Assembly: GCF_000718635.1 (NCBI RefSeq)
Contig: NZ_JOBF01000030.1
Span: 1-64,000 of the forward strand
DNA from: Streptomyces varsoviensis
GTDB lineage: Bacteria; Actinomycetota; Actinomycetes; Streptomycetales; Streptomycetaceae
Direction of reading: 5' to 3'
DNA: 64,000 nucleotides
Shown here: one piece after another, positions 48,146-55,804 of the stretch
How the letters are laid out: each line of letters starts with the position of its first letter
How positions within the stretch are numbered: position 1 is the first letter of the stretch
Program-made: the position numbers and the translations under genes
Notes under the pieces: model-generated
Databases searched by the model: none
The model's input: only the letters and a program-made list of their open reading frames with translations
What the model was told of the DNA's origin: nothing

Positions 48146-49285
48146 TCACAGCGCCCGGATGCCCTCCCGCGGTACGGGCAGCGAGTCGTGCAGCTTCTGG
48201 GCGAGTTCCTGCGCCTCGATGTCGTCGGCGGCGATGTGGGTGGTCACCCGGCTGCCCGTGATCTCGGCGACGGGGATGCCCACCGGCCGCGACTCCGGCA
48301 GGCCGTGCTGCCGCTGGAAGTGGTCGAGGTCGAGATAGCCGCCGATCAGGGCCAGGTGCGGGCCGTCCTCCAGCCGCACCGTGTCCACGCCCTGGGTGTG
48401 GAAGATGCTGTGCGCCCGGTCGGCGTCCGCGGCGTCGGCGTAGGCCAGGACGCGGGAGTGCCGGTTGAGGATGACGGCGGCGGCGGGGGCGCCCTCCGGG
48501 CCGATGACGGTGCCCTCCTCGTAGGGGGCCCGGTTGCGCCGGCAGACGAGGGTGATGCCGTGCTTCTTGGCGGTCCGCACCGCGCGGCGGTGCAGCACCT
48601 TGGCGCCGTGCAGAGACATCAGCGAGGCGGCGTCGTACGCCATCTCCCGCAGCAGCCGGACTCCGGTGACCAGGTTGGGGTCGGCGCTGTAGACGCCGTC
48701 GACGTCGGAGTGGATCTCGCACCGGTCGGCGCCGACGGCCGCGGCGACGAGGACCGCCGAGAGGTCCGAGCTGTTCTTGCCGAGCCAGGTGGGCCGGCCC
48801 TCGCTGTCGGCGGCCTGGCCGCCGGGCACCACCACGATGTCGTGGTCCTCCAGCGCCTGCCGCAGGGGCCGCGGGTCGAGGTCGCGGACCTTGGCCCACA
48901 TGTACGTGCTGTCGGTGGTCAGGCCCAGTTGGTGGCCCGCCAGCACGGTGGCCTTGAGGCCCCGCTGGTGGAGGGCGGTGGTCAGCAGGTGGGCGCTGAC
49001 GGTGTCGGCGAGGGTCAGCAGTCCGGCGACGCTCGCGTCCTCGGGGTGCTCGTTGACCTGGTGGAGGCGTTCGCGCAGCCGCTCCGTCTCGCCCGGCATG
49101 GCGCTGACGACGACGGCCAGCGGCCGGCGCTCGCTCGCCGACCGGGCGGCGAGCGCCTGGGCGAGCTCCGGGTAGGACTGGTGGGTGGCGAAGGTGGAGC
49201 CACCGAACTTCAGGGCGATGGGTGTGGCGTTCACGGGGTTCCTAGCGTTCACGGTCACGGCGGTGTCGGTCGTCTCTGCGGTCAC
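48146..49285 (-). CDS. Aspartokinase (pathway-dedicated copy)
   Basis: 379 aa from GTG 49285, overlapping the asd stop by 4 nt. The amino-acid-kinase domain has IALKFGGSTFATHQSYPELA, VVSAMPGETERL, VVVPGGQAADSEGRPTWLG and EIHSDVDGVYSADPN. The C-terminal part (~260-379) includes ACT-like regulatory segments (NRHSRVLAYADAADADRA). It phosphorylates the beta-carboxylate of aspartate or an analogue. It is clustered with a mutase and an oxygenase rather than with lysine/threonine genes, so it probably works in specialised metabolism on 3-methylaspartate or aspartate. Substrate choice is inference. Confidence 0.88.
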   Translation of the reverse strand: MTAETTDTAVTVNARNPVNATPIALKFGGSTFATHQSYPELAQALAARSASERRPLAVVVSAMPGETERLRERLHQVNEHPEDASVAGLLTLADTVSAHLLTTALHQRGLKATVLAGHQLGLTTDSTYMWAKVRDLDPRPLRQALEDHDIVVVPGGQAADSEGRPTWLGKNSSDLSAVLVAAAVGADRCEIHSDVDGVYSADPNLVTGVRLLREMAYDAASLMSLHGAKVLHRRAVRTAKKHGITLVCRRNRAPYEEGTVIGPEGAPAAAVILNRHSRVLAYADAADADRAHSIFHTQGVDTVRLEDGPHLALIGGYLDLDHFQRQHGLPESRPVGIPVAEITGSRVTTHIAADDIEAQELAQKLHDSLPVPREGIRAL

Positions 49286-50325
49286 AGCACACCTCGCTCG
49301 ACGAGAGCCTCGGCGATCTGCAGGGCGTTGAGCGCCGCCCCGATGCGCACGTTGTCGGCCACGGCCCAGAGCCAGAAGGCGCGCGGGTTGGTGCGGGTCA
49401 CGCGGATTCGTCCGACGTGGACGCGGTTGGGGTCGCCCGCGGTGCGCGGGGTGGGGAAGGCGCCCAACTCCTCCCGGTCGTGGACGGTGACCTCGTCGAG
49501 CGCGGCCAGGGCCCGTACCAGCTCGTCGCGGTCGACGGGGGCGTCGCACTCGATCCAGGCGGCCTCCGAGTGGCTGTTGACGACGGGCACGCGGACGCAG
49601 GTGGCGGTGATGTCCAGATGGGGCAGGCCCAGAATCTTCCGGGACTCCTGGAGCATCTTCTGTTCCTCGAAGGTGAATCCGTCGTCGAGTCTCCGGTCGA
49701 TGCTGGGGATGACGTCGAAGGCCAGCGAGGGGCTGAAGGTCTTCGAGACGCCTGGGCTGTCGGGGTCCTCCAGGACGGTCCGGACGCCCTCGCGCAGCTC
49801 GTCGATGCCCGAGTAGCCCGCGCCGGAGGCCGCTTGGTACGTGCTGACGACGGCCTGCCGGATGCCCCAGCGGTCCTCCACCGCCCGCAACAGGCGGACC
49901 AGGGGGATGGTGGAGCAGTTGGGGTTGGCGATGATGCCGCTGGCCGGGCGCTGTTCGAGCTCGTGGGCGTTGACCTGGGGGACGACCAGGGGCGTGGCCG
50001 GGTCCATCCGGAAGGCGCTGGTGTTGTCGATGACCAGCGCCCCCTGGGCGACCGCCTTGGGCACCCAGGTGGTGGAGACGGAGCCGCCGGCCGAGAAGAA
50101 GGCGACGTCGGTGCGGGAGAAGTCGAAGCCGTCGAGGTCGTGCACCCGGTGGTCGCGGCCCTCCACGCTCACCTCGCGGCCGGCGGAGCGGGCGGAGGCG
50201 ACGAGGTCGATGGCGCGGTAGCGGAAGCCGCGCTCCTCGATGAGCTGGATGAGGGTGGTGCCGACGACGCCGGTGGCGCCGACGAGTGCGATGCGGGGGG
50301 CTGTGGTGTCGTTGACGAGCGGCAT
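49282..50325 (-). CDS. asd: Aspartate-semialdehyde dehydrogenase (pathway-dedicated copy)
   Basis: 347 aa, ATG 50325. NADP-binding IALVGATGVVGTTLIQLIEE at the N-terminus, the catalytic Cys in IIANPNCSTIPLVRLL, and downstream His in VRVPVVNSHSEAAW are present. It reduces aspartyl-phosphate, or a methylated analogue made by the coupled aspartokinase, to the semialdehyde. Downstream aspartokinase overlaps by 4 nt. A 21-bp tandem repeat array lies just upstream. Confidence 0.92.
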   Translation of the reverse strand: MPLVNDTTAPRIALVGATGVVGTTLIQLIEERGFRYRAIDLVASARSAGREVSVEGRDHRVHDLDGFDFSRTDVAFFSAGGSVSTTWVPKAVAQGALVIDNTSAFRMDPATPLVVPQVNAHELEQRPASGIIANPNCSTIPLVRLLRAVEDRWGIRQAVVSTYQAASGAGYSGIDELREGVRTVLEDPDSPGVSKTFSPSLAFDVIPSIDRRLDDGFTFEEQKMLQESRKILGLPHLDITATCVRVPVVNSHSEAAWIECDAPVDRDELVRALAALDEVTVHDREELGAFPTPRTAGDPNRVHVGRIRVTRTNPRAFWLWAVADNVRIGAALNALQIAEALVERGVL

Positions 50326-50387
50326 GGTGTCCTCCTCGGACGTCGGGGCTCTGAGGTGCGTGGGGCTCTGTGCGGGTCCTTCTCAGA

Positions 50388-50505
50388 CGGTGGTGCGGGG
50401 GTCTTCGGGTGGTGGTGCGGGGCTTTCGGGTGGTGGTGCGGGGCTTTCGGGTGAGGGTGCGGGGCTTTCGGCTGGGGGTGCGGGCTCTCAGCCTGCGGTG
50501 CGCGA
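50388..50505. repeat. 21-bp tandem repeat array
   Basis: Five to six units of GGTGGTGCGGGGCTTTCGGG lie in the 280-bp gap between asd and the EamA exporter gene. The last units are degenerate. No gene or promoter is evident in the rest of the gap. Confidence 0.85.
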
Positions 50506-50605
50506 TATCGGTGGGCAGTGCGGGTTTCTTGGGCGGTGATGCGTTTGCTGAGCCAGGTGGTGCGGGCGGCGCCTGCGGGTCCTTCTCCGGGCCCGCGGGC
50601 CCCGT

Positions 50606-51709
50606 TCAGCCGTTGGTGCGCCTGGCGGCGGGGGTGCTGGGGGCCTCGGCCCGGAGGGCCTTGGCGGCGGCGGGCTCGTAGCCGGCCGGGGTGCGGCGCA
50701 GCCGGGGGTGCCAGCCGAGGTTGATGCCGAGCGAGGCGCCGACGATGAGCGGGATGCCCAGGGCCTGGATCCAACTGATGTGGTGTCCGTAGACGGCCCA
50801 GTCGGCGACCATGGCGGCGGCCGGGTAGATGAAGGCCAGGACGGCGATCTTCGAGGTGGGCAGCTTCTGGTAGGCGGAGTACATCAGGACGTACATGACG
50901 CCGGTGTGGATGAGGCCGAGGCCGACCAGCCAGGCCCAGCCGCTGCCGAAGTGCGCGCTCTCGCTCAGGGTGGCGAAGGGGAGCAGCAGCGGGATGCCGA
51001 GGACGACCTGGACGAGGGCGATCAGGTGCGGCTTGACGCCGGTGACGCGCTTGGTGATGACGGTGGACAGGCCGTAGAAGAGGGCCGCCAGGAGCGCGTA
51101 GCCGAGGCCGATCATGTACGTGCTGCCGCCGCGGAGGTCGGACGAGGAGACGCCGGCGACCAGGATGAGTCCGATGAACGCGACGGCCAGCCAGCCGGCC
51201 TTGTGCGCGGTGATCTTGTCGCGGAAGAGGATGGCGCCCAGGAGCACCACGAAGAACGGCTGTGTGTGGTAGACGACGGTCGCCACCGAGATCGAGGTGG
51301 CCTGGTAGGACTCGAACAGGAACGCCCAGTTGAAGACGATGAACACACCGCCGAGCGCGGCGAGTCCGAGCTTCTTGGGGGTGAAGCCGTGGTTCTTGAA
51401 GAGGCCGCGGATCAGGCAGTAGAGGCCGAGGAAGACGGCGCCGAAGACGCAGCGGAAGAAGACCACGTTGAACGGTGAGGCGCCGGACTGCACGACGAAG
51501 ACGCCGAGGGTGCCGGACAGGAGCATCGCGGCGGTGAGCTCGATGGCTCCGCGCGACTCCTTGTGCGCCGGGGCGGCGGCGGGCGCGGGCGCCGACGCCG
51601 ATGCTGGTGCGGCCGGTGCGGACGCGGCCGGTGCGGACGCTGGTGCGGGCGCCGCCGGTGCCGACGGTGTCGCCGTCGACGCCGGGGAGGGCGTGGTTGA
51701 CGTGCTCAT
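50606..51709 (-). CDS. EamA/DMT family exporter in the aspartokinase operon
   Basis: 367 aa, ATG 51709. The first ~45 residues are Ala/Pro/Ser repeats. Ten helices in two EamA halves follow: AAMLLSGTLGVFVVQSGASP opens half 1, VYHTQPFFVVLLGAILFRDK closes it, and LAFIYPAAAMVADWAVYGH lies near the end of half 2. The DMT superfamily includes the homoserine/threonine exporter RhtA. Operon context suggests export of the amino-acid-like product or self-protection. Confidence 0.88.
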   Translation of the reverse strand: MSTSTTPSPASTATPSAPAAPAPASAPAASAPAAPASASAPAPAAAPAHKESRGAIELTAAMLLSGTLGVFVVQSGASPFNVVFFRCVFGAVFLGLYCLIRGLFKNHGFTPKKLGLAALGGVFIVFNWAFLFESYQATSISVATVVYHTQPFFVVLLGAILFRDKITAHKAGWLAVAFIGLILVAGVSSSDLRGGSTYMIGLGYALLAALFYGLSTVITKRVTGVKPHLIALVQVVLGIPLLLPFATLSESAHFGSGWAWLVGLGLIHTGVMYVLMYSAYQKLPTSKIAVLAFIYPAAAMVADWAVYGHHISWIQALGIPLIVGASLGINLGWHPRLRRTPAGYEPAAAKALRAEAPSTPAARRTNG

Positions 51710-51845
51710 GCCATACTCCTTCTCTGGGGGTGATACGGGTCGGGGAACAGCGGGTTTCAGGGGTGGTGGTGCGGGTGGTGCGGCCCTGGCCCGGCGGGCG
51801 TCACGTGCCTCGCCTGACGGGGCGTCACATTTGGGGTCCGCGCGG

Positions 51846-52940
51846 TCAGTACGCGGGGATGGCGTAGTGCAGGCCGCCGTCGAGCCACAGCGCGTTCAGT
51901 CCGCGCGGCACGGCCAGGCCGGAGGCCGGCCCGAGGTTGCGTTCGTAGATGTCGCCGTACGTCCCCACGGACCGCAGGATGCGGGTGGCCCAGCCGTCGT
52001 CGAGGCCGAGCGCGGGGCCCAGCGCGTCCGCCGTACGGGCGGCCTCCGCGCTCGCGCCCGCCGCGGCCTCCGCGTTCTCCGCGCCGTGCGCCGCGTGTTC
52101 GGCCGTGAGGAGGAACTGGAACACCCAGCGGCAGATCCGGAACCACCCCGCGTCGTCGTCCCGCACGGCCAGCGCCATCGGCTCCCGCGAGATCGTCGTC
52201 TCCAGCAGCGAGTGCGCCGAGGGGTCGGCCAGTTCGGCGCGGGCCCCGGCCAGGGCGATGCGGTCGAGCACGTAGGCCGCGCAGTCGCCCGCCGCGTAGG
52301 CGGCCAGCGCCTCCCCCGGCGTCGGGTAGGCCACGGGCTCGACGGCCAGGCCCCGCGCCCCGTACCAGGCGGCCAGGTTGGCCGCGCTGGTCGTGCCGGC
52401 CTGCACCGCGAGCCGCCGGCCGGCCAGCTCGGCCGGGTCCGTGAACCCGGCGGCCGTACGGACCAGGAAGCCCTCGCCGTCGTAGCAGGTGACCCCGGCG
52501 AACAGCACCGGGCCGCCGGTCTCCCGGCCGAGCGTCCAGGACAGGTTGCAGGCCACCAGGTCCGCGTCGCCCGCCGCCAGCCGCTCCAGCCGGTCGGCCG
52601 GATCGGTCGGCAGCCAGTCCACGGCGTCGGCGTCGCCCAGCACCGCGGCGGCCACCGCCCGGCTGACGTCCACGTCCAGGCCGCGCCACCGGCCGTCGGC
52701 CTCAAGCGCCGACAGGCCGCGGATGCCCCGGCTGACGACGGCCCGCAGCCGCCCCTCGCGGCGGACGCGCTCGGCCGTATCGGGGCCGGGCGCCCTCGAC
52801 CGCTCCCGCACCGCCGCCGTGTTCGCCGCGCCTGTCGCCGTCGCATCCGTTGCCATCGGTGTCATCGGGTCGGTCGTCATCGGGTCGGTCACCGTCGTGT
52901 GCATCGCGTGCGTCGTATTCATCGTGGACATCGCGTTCAC
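51846..52940 (-). CDS. AapJ-like periplasmic-binding-protein fold without signal peptide
   Basis: 364 aa from GTG 52940, overlapping the mutase E stop by 4 nt. The N-terminus is Met/Thr/Ala-rich (VNAMSTMNTTHAMHTT) and has no signal peptide or lipobox. From about residue 60 it matches general amino-acid-binding proteins: RLRAVVSRGIRGLSALEADG, WRGLDVDVSRAVAAAVLGDA, a CNLSWTLGRE segment, GVTCYDGEGFLVR and VGTYGDIYERNLGPASGL. No ABC permease or ATPase for amino acids is nearby. It may be a cytosolic amino-acid-binding or chaperone protein for the pathway. Function unknown. Confidence 0.8.
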   Translation of the reverse strand: MNAMSTMNTTHAMHTTVTDPMTTDPMTPMATDATATGAANTAAVRERSRAPGPDTAERVRREGRLRAVVSRGIRGLSALEADGRWRGLDVDVSRAVAAAVLGDADAVDWLPTDPADRLERLAAGDADLVACNLSWTLGRETGGPVLFAGVTCYDGEGFLVRTAAGFTDPAELAGRRLAVQAGTTSAANLAAWYGARGLAVEPVAYPTPGEALAAYAAGDCAAYVLDRIALAGARAELADPSAHSLLETTISREPMALAVRDDDAGWFRICRWVFQFLLTAEHAAHGAENAEAAAGASAEAARTADALGPALGLDDGWATRILRSVGTYGDIYERNLGPASGLAVPRGLNALWLDGGLHYAIPAY

Positions 52941-54277
52941 AGCAGGCTCCTCACGGTGGGTCCGACCAACTGCTCCCGGTCGAAACGGCGTTCGTTGTAG
53001 CCGAGCATGTCGATCAGACCGCGCGCGCTGACCGGCCGCCGGTCGCCGCCGGTGTCCGCGACCGGCATCGAGCCGGGGTTGGACCACCTCAGGTCGCCGC
53101 CGGGCTCGATGCCGGCCCGCGAGCGGTTGGCGTTGTCGCGGTGCAGGCAGTACGGCACATCGAGGTGGCCGCGGGCGAAGGCGTTCACCAGGGCCGCGCC
53201 GACGTCGTCGCCGAACTGGAGCGTCGAGGCGATGAGCATCCGCGCCTCCTCGTAGACGCCGGTCCGGGCCACCGCGGCGACGGGCCGGGGGTTGCGCGCC
53301 TCGTCCTCGGCGACCGCCGCCGCGAACTCCAGCGCGTCCACGTTCTCCGCGATCGTCGGTATGCGGTGCGCCTCCACCGCCGTCTTCACGATCAGCCGCT
53401 CGGTGCCGCTGCTCACGGCGAGCCGCGCGCTGTCCTCCAGCATCCGGAACGCGCCGATCACGGTGCGCGGGAAGACGCCCATGTACGTGTAGAGGACCAC
53501 GTGCCAGTCGACGGGCCCCAGCCACTCCCCGGCGAGCCTGCGCAGCGCGGCGAGGGCCTCCAGGTCCTGGTCCGGGTGGGTCTGCTGGGCATAGCTGACG
53601 GAGATGGAGCGCACCCCGTGCTGCCGGAAGAACATCGCCTCCAGGACGCTGAGCGCGACCAGCAGACTGGGCGGGCAGAGCTGGCCGAGCATGCAGCCGC
53701 CGAAGGTCTCCAGGTGCACCGGTTCCGGCTGGTCGGCCAGGATGCGGCAGCACTCGGCCCACGCGGCGGTCGCCTCGGGCAGCGGCACCCGGCTGTAGGG
53801 CAGGCAGTACGAGACGGGGCCGCCCTCCGTGGCGTCCGCGCCGGACTCGACCAGCGCCCGGAACAGCTCCTGCGGCAGCGCCGAGCCGTGCCGGAACTGC
53901 ACGGGAAAGTCCTCCCCCGCCACGCCGTCCAGCAGCGCCCGCGTGGTGTCCCGGCCGTGCGCCACGACGGGGAAGCCGTTGAGGTCGTCGCCGTCGCGCA
54001 GCGCCCGCCGGGCCGCGTCGTGGTCGTTGACGCGGGTGTAGCTGTCGACCGTGACCGTGCCGATGGTGGCGCCGCGGGCGGCCTTCACCGCCTCCAGGCC
54101 CGAGCGCATCGTGGCCGTGTCCGCGAATCCCATGCGGGGCTGCACGACGAGCTTGCCCTGTTCGCTGTTGCGCCGGACGAATCGGGAGAAGCGTCCCTGC
54201 GGGCTGCCCTGTATCCGCCGGCCCCGTCCTACGCCTACGGTCTCCGCTCCGGTAATCGCCGCCGTGACGCCGTTCAT
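52937..54277 (-). CDS. glmE: Methylaspartate (glutamate) mutase E subunit
   Basis: 446 aa from ATG 54277, overlapping the S-subunit stop by 4 nt. The catalytic TIM barrel of coenzyme-B12-dependent glutamate mutase, which rearranges L-glutamate to (2S,3S)-3-methylaspartate. Diagnostic stretches are LVVQPRMGFADTATMRSGLE, VTVDSYTRVNDH, DATEGGPVSYCLPYSR, HLETFGGCMLGQLCPPSLL, SVSYAQQTHPDQDLEAL and LIVKTAVEAHRIPTIAENV. Length is close to known subunits. In actinomycetes this enzyme usually feeds antibiotic pathways. Confidence 0.95.
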   Translation of the reverse strand: MNGVTAAITGAETVGVGRGRRIQGSPQGRFSRFVRRNSEQGKLVVQPRMGFADTATMRSGLEAVKAARGATIGTVTVDSYTRVNDHDAARRALRDGDDLNGFPVVAHGRDTTRALLDGVAGEDFPVQFRHGSALPQELFRALVESGADATEGGPVSYCLPYSRVPLPEATAAWAECCRILADQPEPVHLETFGGCMLGQLCPPSLLVALSVLEAMFFRQHGVRSISVSYAQQTHPDQDLEALAALRRLAGEWLGPVDWHVVLYTYMGVFPRTVIGAFRMLEDSARLAVSSGTERLIVKTAVEAHRIPTIAENVDALEFAAAVAEDEARNPRPVAAVARTGVYEEARMLIASTLQFGDDVGAALVNAFARGHLDVPYCLHRDNANRSRAGIEPGGDLRWSNPGSMPVADTGGDRRPVSARGLIDMLGYNERRFDREQLVGPTVRSLL

Positions 54278-54753
54278 TTCGCACCTCCTTCCGCCGCTCC
54301 GGCCAGCTCGCGCCGGTGAGTGTCGTTGTTCGGCAAGGCACCAAGAAAAGAATCAAATTCAGCGAGTCCGGCCTCGGACTCGAAGGCCGCGTCGAAGCCG
54401 GCGTCCACCAGCTCGGCGCTGAACTGCGCGTTCGCCGCTCCTCGTACGCCGAGCTTCCCGCCGATGACGACGCGGAGGTCGGCGAGTTCGGCATCGGACC
54501 GAATCTTTCGGATAAGACGGAGCCCGTCCAGGTGGCCGTGGCCGTTGACGGTGCTCACCACCAAGGCATCAGGTCTGGCGAGCCGGCATTCGGCGAGGAT
54601 TACCTCGTCGGGAACGCAGGCACCGAGATTGATCACCTCCCCTCCTCGTTCTTCCAGCAAAAGCTGGAGAAAGACCAGGTTCCACATATGGGCATCTGAT
54701 GACACGCTGGTGACGACGAATCGTCCGCTGCGTGCCAGGGATATCGTTTCCAT
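54274..54753 (-). CDS. glmS: Methylaspartate (glutamate) mutase S subunit, B12-binding
   Basis: 159 aa from ATG 54753, with AGGGA 7 bp upstream; a longer start lacks a site. The symbol means the mutase S subunit, not glucosamine synthase. It is a flavodoxin-like cobalamin-binding domain. The His that coordinates cobalt is in VSSDAHMWNLVFLQLLLEE, where the usual DxHxxG reads Asp-Ala-His-Met-Trp-Asn. SVNGHGHLDGLRLI and VVIGGKLGVRG surround the nucleotide tail. First gene of the seven-gene operon; its stop overlaps the E-subunit start. Confidence 0.93.
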   Translation of the reverse strand: METISLARSGRFVVTSVSSDAHMWNLVFLQLLLEERGGEVINLGACVPDEVILAECRLARPDALVVSTVNGHGHLDGLRLIRKIRSDAELADLRVVIGGKLGVRGAANAQFSAELVDAGFDAAFESEAGLAEFDSFLGALPNNDTHRRELAGAAEGGAK

Positions 54754-54770
54754 TTTGAATCCCTGCCTCG

Positions 54771-54795
54771 GTAACTCCGACGCATATGAAGTTAC
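54771..54795. promoter_or_regulatory. GTAACT-N13-AGTTAC inverted repeat before the mutase operon
   Basis: Perfect 6-bp arms flank a 13-bp centre containing CATATG, 17 bp upstream of the mutase S-subunit start. It is AT-rich relative to the surroundings and well placed as operator or promoter element of the operon. Confidence 0.5.
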
Positions 54796-54902
54796 GGGCC
54801 GCGGCACCCCCGGGTCCACGCTCGCTTGGGGGACAGAAACGATGACCCCATCGGTGCAGCCGATTCCGCAGGTCAGAGGGGGTGCGCAGGGGGTCGCGCA
54901 GG

Positions 54903-54941
54903 GCCCCTCGCGGACCGTTTTCGAGGGCCCTCGCGAGGGGC
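54903..54941 (-). terminator. Hairpin downstream of the SDR gene
   Basis: GCCCCTCGCG (54903-54912) pairs with CGCGAGGGGC (54932-54941), with a 19-nt loop that contains GGGCCC-type pairing. It lies 8 bp beyond the SDR stop and separates it from the mutase operon. Confidence 0.6.
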
Positions 54942-54948
54942 GCGCCGC

Positions 54949-55731
54949 TCACTCCCCCTTGAGGACGCCGCGCAGAGAGGTGTTGCCGCTGAGGATGCCG
55001 CCGTCCACGGGGAGCGTGATGCCGGTGATCCAGGACGCGTCCCGTGAGGCGAGGAAGGCCACCGCCGCCGCCACGTCCTCCGGCTCGCCGACCCGGCCGA
55101 GCGGGTAGAGCAGCGCCGCCCGCTCCAACACGTCTTCCCGGCCACGCCAGTTGGGGGTGCGGATCGTGCCCGGGGCGACGAGGTTGACGCGGACGCCGCG
55201 CGCCGCCGACCGGCCCGCCAGGGTACGGGTCAGGCTGGCCAGGCCCGCCTTCGCGGCGCTGTAGGCGTGGTTGCCGAAGTCCTGCTCGCCGTTGACGGAG
55301 CCCACGTTGACGATCGCGCCGCGCCCGCCGGCGGCGGCCAGATGCGGCATCGCGGCGCGGGCGCAGCGGAACGCGCCGGTCAGAGTGGTGTCGAGGTCCC
55401 GCTGCCAGTGCTCCTCGTCCTCGTCCTCGATGAGCGGGGCGTCGGGGTGGCAGGACATGGCGTTGTTGACGAGGACGTCGAGCCGGCCGAACCGGTCCAC
55501 GGCGTGCGCGACGGCCGCGTCCACGGCCGCCTGGTCCCCGACGTCGCAGGCCAGGGCCTCGGCGTCGGCGCCGGTCGCGCGGAGCGCGGCGGCCGCGCCC
55601 GCCGCGCGTTCGCCGTCGAGATCGGTGAGCAGCACGCGCGCCCCCTCGGCGGCGAACCGGCCGGCGGTGGCGGCGCCGATGCCGCGGCCGGCGCCGGTGA
55701 CGATGACTGCGTGTCCCTCGAACCTGTGCAC
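54949..55731 (-). CDS. Short-chain dehydrogenase/reductase
   Basis: 260 aa, ATG 55731. Classical SDR: cofactor loop VIVTGAGRGIGAATAGRF, LTDLD after strand 2 suggesting NAD(H), NNA in VLVNNAMSCHP (usual NNAG altered), catalytic Ser in NVGSVNG and Tyr-x3-Lys in HAYSAAKAGLASLTRTL, end PVDGGILSGN. It could reduce an aldehyde or oxidise an alcohol in the neighbouring pathway, for example a semialdehyde, but a hairpin separates it from the operon, so the link is only positional. Confidence 0.9.
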   Translation of the reverse strand: MHRFEGHAVIVTGAGRGIGAATAGRFAAEGARVLLTDLDGERAAGAAAALRATGADAEALACDVGDQAAVDAAVAHAVDRFGRLDVLVNNAMSCHPDAPLIEDEDEEHWQRDLDTTLTGAFRCARAAMPHLAAAGGRGAIVNVGSVNGEQDFGNHAYSAAKAGLASLTRTLAGRSAARGVRVNLVAPGTIRTPNWRGREDVLERAALLYPLGRVGEPEDVAAAVAFLASRDASWITGITLPVDGGILSGNTSLRGVLKGE

Positions 55732-55804
55732 CGCGGACTCCTCTGTGATGAGTGCTGCTGGGTGTTGCGTGAGGTGTCCTCAGTGTCCCCCGTGGAGGGG
55801 GTGT

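Noticed and set aside
50606..54753. Amino-acid ABC importer in the mutase operon
   Set aside because: The binding-protein fold lacks a signal peptide, and no matching permease or ATPase is present; the membrane gene is an EamA transporter.
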